From Methylobacter sp. (GTDB lineage Bacteria; Pseudomonadota; Gammaproteobacteria; Methylococcales; Methylomonadaceae): a stretch of DNA of 10,016 bases. Where the stretch lies: contig PMJA01000060.1 in NCBI GenBank assembly GCA_003158415.1, positions 918 through 10,933 on the forward strand. The letters run 5' to 3'. The notes under the pieces are model-generated. The model worked only from the letters and a program-made list of their open reading frames with translations. It searched no databases and had not been told where the DNA came from. Of this stretch, positions 7,032 through 10,016 are shown piece by piece (position 1 is the first letter of the stretch; each line of letters starts with the position of its first letter). A program made the translations under genes and the position numbers.

Positions 7032-7655
7032 CTAAAACTTATTGATTTCAACTCTATTTAAAGGCGTTTTTCCTGATACAGTTAAAGCCTTTTCAGCCGA
7101 ATTTATCTTAAGTAAAGTCTCAGCGACCTTATAGGCACTACGCATGGCACCCGAACCTTTATGTATTTGTTCGCGGGTAGTTGCTCCTGCAAGCAATATA
7201 GATAACTGCGTAGACAGTTCTTCCGGTTCACTATAGCCTGCTTGTCTAGCCAAGTCGGTTAATAGATGACAAAACTCACGGTAAAAATCAGCAGCAGCCT
7301 GTTGTATGGGGCCATCCACATCCGCATATTCTACAGCGGCATTAATAAACGGGCAGCCACGGAAATCAGGACTAGCAACCATTTCGTCAAACACTGCAAA
7401 AATCGCTAATATTTTTTCTTGTGGATTAAAGTTTTTGTCATTTATCCCCGTTAAGATTCTATTCCGCATGCAGTCCGCACTCGTTTGCAAATAGGCCAAT
7501 ACCAAAGCATCTTTGGATGGGTAATATTTATACAAACTCATTTTGGCAATGCCACTCGCTTTAACAATAGTGTCTATACCTGTTGCTTTTATGCCATGAC
7601 GATAAAAAAGCTCGGAAGCGGTTTGTAGGATGTGGTCTTTAAGATTGCGTGGCAT
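7032..7655 (-). CDS. TetR/AcrR-family repressor, divergent from a GST gene
   Basis: One-domain HTH repressor of 207 residues from the ATG at 7655. The N-terminal DNA-binding domain (about 4-55) contains ILQTASELFYRHGIKATGID, then IVKASGIAKMSLYKYYPSKDALV, the typical TetR helix-turn-helix ending in the recognition segment SLYKYYPSK. The C-terminal ligand domain carries RGCPFINAA (99-107) and LLAGATTREQIHKG (154-167). C101 in the first of these, with C62 and C129, could sense electrophiles as in NemR-like regulators, but that is inference. The frame is open back to 7709. That longer start would lie upstream of the visible -35 box, so 7655 is chosen, with a short leader of about 19 bases. It probably represses itself and the divergent GST through the two palindromes at 7681-7724. 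Inducer unknown. Confidence 0.93.
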   Translation of the reverse strand: MPRNLKDHILQTASELFYRHGIKATGIDTIVKASGIAKMSLYKYYPSKDALVLAYLQTSADCMRNRILTGINDKNFNPQEKILAIFAVFDEMVASPDFRGCPFINAAVEYADVDGPIQQAAADFYREFCHLLTDLARQAGYSEPEELSTQLSILLAGATTREQIHKGSGAMRSAYKVAETLLKINSAEKALTVSGKTPLNRVEINKF

Positions 7656-7680
7656 AGCTAGAGTGCAAAAATAATTTGCA

Positions 7681-7709
7681 ACTATACAGACAGGTCTGTA
7701 TAGTGTCAA
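7681..7709 (-). promoter_or_regulatory. tetR promoter filled by palindromic operator O1
   Basis: On the minus strand a perfect -35 TTGACA (7709-7704) is followed by a 17-base spacer and a -10 TATAGT (7686-7681). Operator O1 is a perfect 11-bp inverted repeat (arm ACTATACAGAC at 7681-7691, right arm 7694-7704, 2-base centre) that spans the -10 and the whole spacer and touches the -35. A bound repressor would block RNA polymerase directly, implying autorepression. Confidence 0.85.
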
Positions 7710-7738
7710 TAGACAGATCTGTCTGTTTCGTCTATTAT
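7710..7738 (+). promoter_or_regulatory. GST promoter overlapped by palindromic operator O2
   Basis: The plus strand has -35 TAGACA (7710-7715), a 17-base spacer and -10 TATTAT (7733-7738), each one base from consensus. The perfect 14-base palindrome AGACAGATCTGTCT (7711-7724) covers the -35 and half of the spacer. It shares the CAGACAG/CTGTCTG-type half-site with O1, so one TetR regulator probably binds both. This -35 directly abuts the divergent tetR -35. Confidence 0.85.
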
Positions 7739-7765
7739 TTGTATCACTAACAATGGAGAAAATCT

Positions 7766-8419
7766 ATGATTACCCTGTACGGTTTTGCAATTAGCAATTA
7801 TTACAATAAAGTCAAATTCACTTTATTAGAAAAACAAATAGCATTTACTGAAGAAGCTACCCGCCCTAGCCAAGATGCAGACTTTTTAGAACGTTCACCT
7901 CTGGGGAAAATTCCGTTTATTAAAACAGCGAATGGTCAGTTTTTATCTGAATCACAAGCTATTTTGGAATATTTGGAAGATGCCTACCCAGCCAACCCTA
8001 TCTACCCAGCAGATGCTTTTGAGCGCGCTAAAGTCAGGGAGTTTATTCAGCACATTGAGTTGAATGTAGAATTAATTGCCCGACGTATTTATGGCGAAGC
8101 CCTGTTTGGTGGCAAAGTTTCCCAAGAAATTAAAGATGAAGTTGAAACTAAAGTCACCACTGGCTTAAAAGGCTTGGCTACCCTATTAAAATGTGCTCCT
8201 TATGCTTTGGGTGAACAGTTTACGGCAGCCGATATTGTAGCTTGGCCGCATTTACAACTTATTGCCTTTGCTAGCCAAGCGCTTTATGGTAAAGATTTGG
8301 TGGCAGAAAATATACCGGGTATTGATAGCTATATTAAATTGGTAGAAAGCCGTCCTCACGCGCAAAAAGTCAGTGCTGATAGAGCAGCGGCTTTGGCACT
8401 ATTTTTTCAAGCTAAATAA
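7766..8419 (+). CDS. Glutathione S-transferase family protein
   Basis: Cytosolic GST of 217 residues, normal for the family. Such enzymes conjugate glutathione to electrophiles or reduce small substrates. The N-terminal thioredoxin-like domain (1-77) contains the candidate catalytic S10 (FAISNYYNKV), cis-proline P50 in SPLGKIPFI, and E62-S63 in SESQAI, which bind the gamma-glutamyl group. The helical C-terminal domain (about 85-210) has the N-capping motif FTAADIVAWPHL. Substrate specificity cannot be read. The ATG at 7766 has a good GGAG (7755-7758) and lies 27 bases after the -10 box. It is controlled by the divergent TetR, whose operator overlaps its promoter, suggesting induction by a toxic electrophile or similar. 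Its base composition is more AT-rich than the bio genes, and it sits within the repeat-flanked patch, so it may be acquired. Confidence 0.93.
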   Translation: MITLYGFAISNYYNKVKFTLLEKQIAFTEEATRPSQDADFLERSPLGKIPFIKTANGQFLSESQAILEYLEDAYPANPIYPADAFERAKVREFIQHIELNVELIARRIYGEALFGGKVSQEIKDEVETKVTTGLKGLATLLKCAPYALGEQFTAADIVAWPHLQLIAFASQALYGKDLVAENIPGIDSYIKLVESRPHAQKVSADRAAALALFFQAK

Positions 8420-8503
8420 TATGGCTTAATAACCTTGAACAGGTTTACGGTACTTTAACTCTGTTCCTAGGTTTCCATGAGTCTACTATTTCCCTTCTCA
8501 TTC

Positions 8504-8540
8504 GACAGGATAGGCGGGGAAATTGGCTAGCCTAACTGTC
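8504..8540. repeat. Imperfect hairpin just before repeat copy B
   Basis: GACAG-GA-TAGGC (8504-8515) pairs with GCCTA-A-CTGTC (8530-8540) around a 14-base loop, about 20 bases before the left edge of the second orphan-gene copy. No T-run follows. Otherwise the stretch 8420-8558 after the GST gene shows only a weak inverted repeat (GAACAG 8437-8442 with CTGTTC 8461-8466) and no gene. Confidence 0.4.
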
Positions 8541-8558
8541 CCGGCTAAAGTTGGAAGC

Positions 8559-8684
8559 GCAATTGTCACAGGCATGCTGAACCGGGATGAAATCCCTGCC
8601 GAGTTACTGGAGGCAATCTCAAGTTGGCTTGCATACTACCAATCGCTGAAAGACGATGATACGTTGAAAGAGCCGGGTGAATAA
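8559..8684 (+). pseudogene. Truncated second copy of the 119-residue orphan gene
   Basis: The last 41 codons and stop of the gene at 6555-6914 are repeated here, still in frame, giving a peptide with INRDE-type differences only at a few places (L to M, V to A, E to D, A to T). Of eight coding differences four are silent and four conservative, so the parent copy was probably once under selection and is not a fresh duplicate. The first 78 codons are missing. A TTG at 8523 could open a 53-codon reading frame into it, with GGGGAAA just upstream, but the spacing is short and I treat it as a remnant. Confidence 0.8.
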
Positions 8685-8707
8685 TCCGACTGGCCAATTT
8701 CTTTCAA
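8559..8707 (+). repeat. Direct repeat, copy B
   Basis: Gap-free partner of 6789-6937 (139 of 149 identical), including 23 bases past the stop codon up to CTTTCAA. Between the two copies lie the whole tetR-GST cassette and its flanks. The right end of this copy is 52 bases from the truD start codon. Confidence 0.93.
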
Positions 8708-8759
8708 GGAAGGTGAGGTAAAGTACATTATTCAAATCAATGACTGTAACTTAAAATTT

Positions 8760-9782
8760 ATGCAAACTATTGAAATTCCCGTCTGGCCTTACGTTTATGG
8801 ACACCCTTCCGGCCTCGGCAACATTCGAAGTGTTCCCGAAGATTTTATCGTTAAGGAAAATCTGGCTTTTGAGCCGTCCGGCGTTGGTGAGCATGTGTTT
8901 TTGTTCATCGAAAAAACCGGCGAAAACACCGATTATGTCGCACGCCAGTTGGCCAGATACGCCGATGTTAGGCAGCGCGATGTCAGTTATGCAGGGTTAA
9001 AAGACCGGCACGCTGTCACCAGCCAATGGTTTAGCGTCTGGTTGCCCGGTAAGGCCGACCCGGACTGGACTCAGTTTGAAACCGACAGCATGAAAGTGTT
9101 GCACACCGTGCGTCATGCCCGAAAACTAAAACGCGGCGTCTTGTCAGGCAACTGTTTTAAACTCGTCATTCGCGACTGGCAAGGCGATAAAGATAAAACC
9201 ATCCGGCAATTGGAAGCGATAAAAACCTTCGGCATCGCCAATTATTACGGCCCGCAACGGTTCGGTAATCAAGGTCAAAACGTTAATAAAGCATTGGCAA
9301 TGTTTGCCGGTGCAAAAGTCGGGCGGGAGCAACGCAGCCTGTACTTGTCGGCGGCGCGTTCGTATTTGTTTAATCAGATTTTGGCTTATCGGGTGAGTCA
9401 AAATAGCTGGAATCAAGCTGTTGCAGGCGACACTTACCAATTTGACCGTTCGCACAGCTGTTTTAAATCTGATTTACCGGACGCTGAAATTATCCGGCGA
9501 TTGGAGGCGAAAGACATCCATCCTACCGGTGTTTTGTGGGGCAGGGGCGATGCCGGTGTGTCGGCGGATGCGCTGGGCATAGAGCAAGGCATTATCGATA
9601 CATATCCGGAGTTGGCTCAAGGCTTGATAGCCTGTGCAGTCGATAAAGACAGGCGTGCATTGCGTGTCAATGTGCAGGATTTACACTGGCGGTTTATTAA
9701 CGACACGACATTAGAGCTGGAGTTTACGTTGCCGACAGGCAGTTATGCGACATCGGTGTTGCGGGAGATTATTGAGGGATAG
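8760..9782 (+). CDS. truD: tRNA pseudouridine(13) synthase TruD
   Basis: Isomerises uridine 13 to pseudouridine in tRNA(Glu) in the cytoplasm. The 340 residues compare with about 349 in E. coli. The catalytic aspartate is D82 in YAGLKDRHAVTSQW (77-90), equivalent to E. coli D80. Other family marks are PEDF (26-29), GNCFKLVIRDW (130-140), NYYGPQRFG (161-169) and SAARSYLFNQ (197-206), with LPTGSYATSVLREI at the end. The ATG at 8760 gives the expected N-terminus (PYVYGHPSGLGNIR). No Shine-Dalgarno is visible in the AT-rich bases just before it, which is unusual here and could mean weak or leaderless initiation. The gene is not clearly in an operon: upstream is the repeat remnant and downstream a convergent partial gene. 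Composition returns to that of the bio genes, suggesting core chromosome. Confidence 0.96.
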   Translation: MQTIEIPVWPYVYGHPSGLGNIRSVPEDFIVKENLAFEPSGVGEHVFLFIEKTGENTDYVARQLARYADVRQRDVSYAGLKDRHAVTSQWFSVWLPGKADPDWTQFETDSMKVLHTVRHARKLKRGVLSGNCFKLVIRDWQGDKDKTIRQLEAIKTFGIANYYGPQRFGNQGQNVNKALAMFAGAKVGREQRSLYLSAARSYLFNQILAYRVSQNSWNQAVAGDTYQFDRSHSCFKSDLPDAEIIRRLEAKDIHPTGVLWGRGDAGVSADALGIEQGIIDTYPELAQGLIACAVDKDRRALRVNVQDLHWRFINDTTLELEFTLPTGSYATSVLREIIEG

Positions 9783-9789
9783 GTTAAAG

Positions 9790-9842
9790 ATTAAGCTGCC
9801 ATAGTTTGGAAATCTTGTTGCCAAAAACCAGAACAGCTTAAT
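9790..9842. terminator. Possible bidirectional terminator between truD and a convergent gene
   Basis: ATTAAGCTG (9790-9798) and its exact complement (9834-9842) flank a 35-base loop, beginning 8 bases after the truD stop. The right arm is followed by TTGTTTG on the plus strand, a poor T-tract, and the loop is long, so this is a tentative call. The convergent layout makes a terminator here expected. Confidence 0.3.
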
Positions 9843-9887
9843 TTGTTTGATTGCATCGATTGTTATGCGAATTGATAGGCGAACTAT

Positions 9888-10016
9888 TCAAGTGTGCATT
9901 GATTGGACGCATTGATCGTAAATTAAAGTGCCGCCGCCTATCGCTTCTTCCATGATGGCCGCGACGCCAAAATCCGGATGTTGTATGGTATGAATTAACA
10001 TATTGATGTTATGTCT
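9888..10016 (-). CDS. C-terminal end of an unidentified gene running off the window
   Basis: The minus strand is open from the window edge at 10016 to TGA at 9890-9888, giving 42 residues that include MLIHTIQHPDFGVAAIMEEA and then IGGGTLIYDQC, ending QSMHT. The codons look coding (GGC, GTC, GCC, ATC and GAA used where choices exist), while the plus-strand frames are broken by stops. I cannot assign a family from this fragment. It would converge on truD with the possible terminator between them. Confidence 0.5.
   Translation of the reverse strand, partial: RHNINMLIHTIQHPDFGVAAIMEEAIGGGTLIYDQCVQSMHT

Noticed and set aside
7656..7709. Longer tetR start at 7709
   Set aside because: It would place the start codon at the -35 box of the gene's own promoter, and the residues before MPRNLKDHIL do not look like a TetR N-terminus.

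Overview
The window looks like chromosomal DNA from a gammaproteobacterium. The biotin genes are arranged bioB-bioF-bioH-bioC-bioD, and truD lies at the far end. A methanotroph-like member of the Methylococcales is my tentative guess from the style of the genes and the intergenic palindromes, but no taxonomic marker is present to settle it.

Region 1 (1-4435, plus strand) is a biotin operon. bioB enters already open at base 1. bioF overlaps its stop codon by one base. A large, nearly perfect palindrome of 9-base units separates bioF from bioH. bioH overlaps bioC by 14 bases, and bioD follows 6 bases after bioC. BioC and BioH open and close the methyl-ester-masked route to pimeloyl-ACP, then BioF, BioD and BioB carry out later steps. 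bioA is not in the window. bioD carries an in-frame insertion of about 34 codons built around small palindromes.

Region 2 (4437-6395, minus strand) is AT-rich and looks acquired. It holds two translationally coupled genes. The first encodes an ATPase with an EVE/PUA-like N-terminal domain and an ABC/OLD-type AAA domain. The second encodes a small protein with a PD-(D/E)XK nuclease-like signature. The pair resembles a compact anti-phage or anti-plasmid module and is the best candidate here for an undescribed system. Its last stop codon lies one base from the bioD stop, in convergent orientation.

Region 3 (6396-8759) is an accessory patch. It contains a 119-residue orphan gene, then a divergent tetR/glutathione S-transferase pair whose two promoters each carry a palindromic operator, then a truncated second copy of the orphan gene. 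The two copies form a 149-bp direct repeat (139/149 identical) bracketing the tetR-GST cassette.

Region 4 (8760-10016) has truD (tRNA pseudouridine-13 synthase), a possible bidirectional terminator, and the C-terminal end of an unidentified minus-strand gene that runs off the window.
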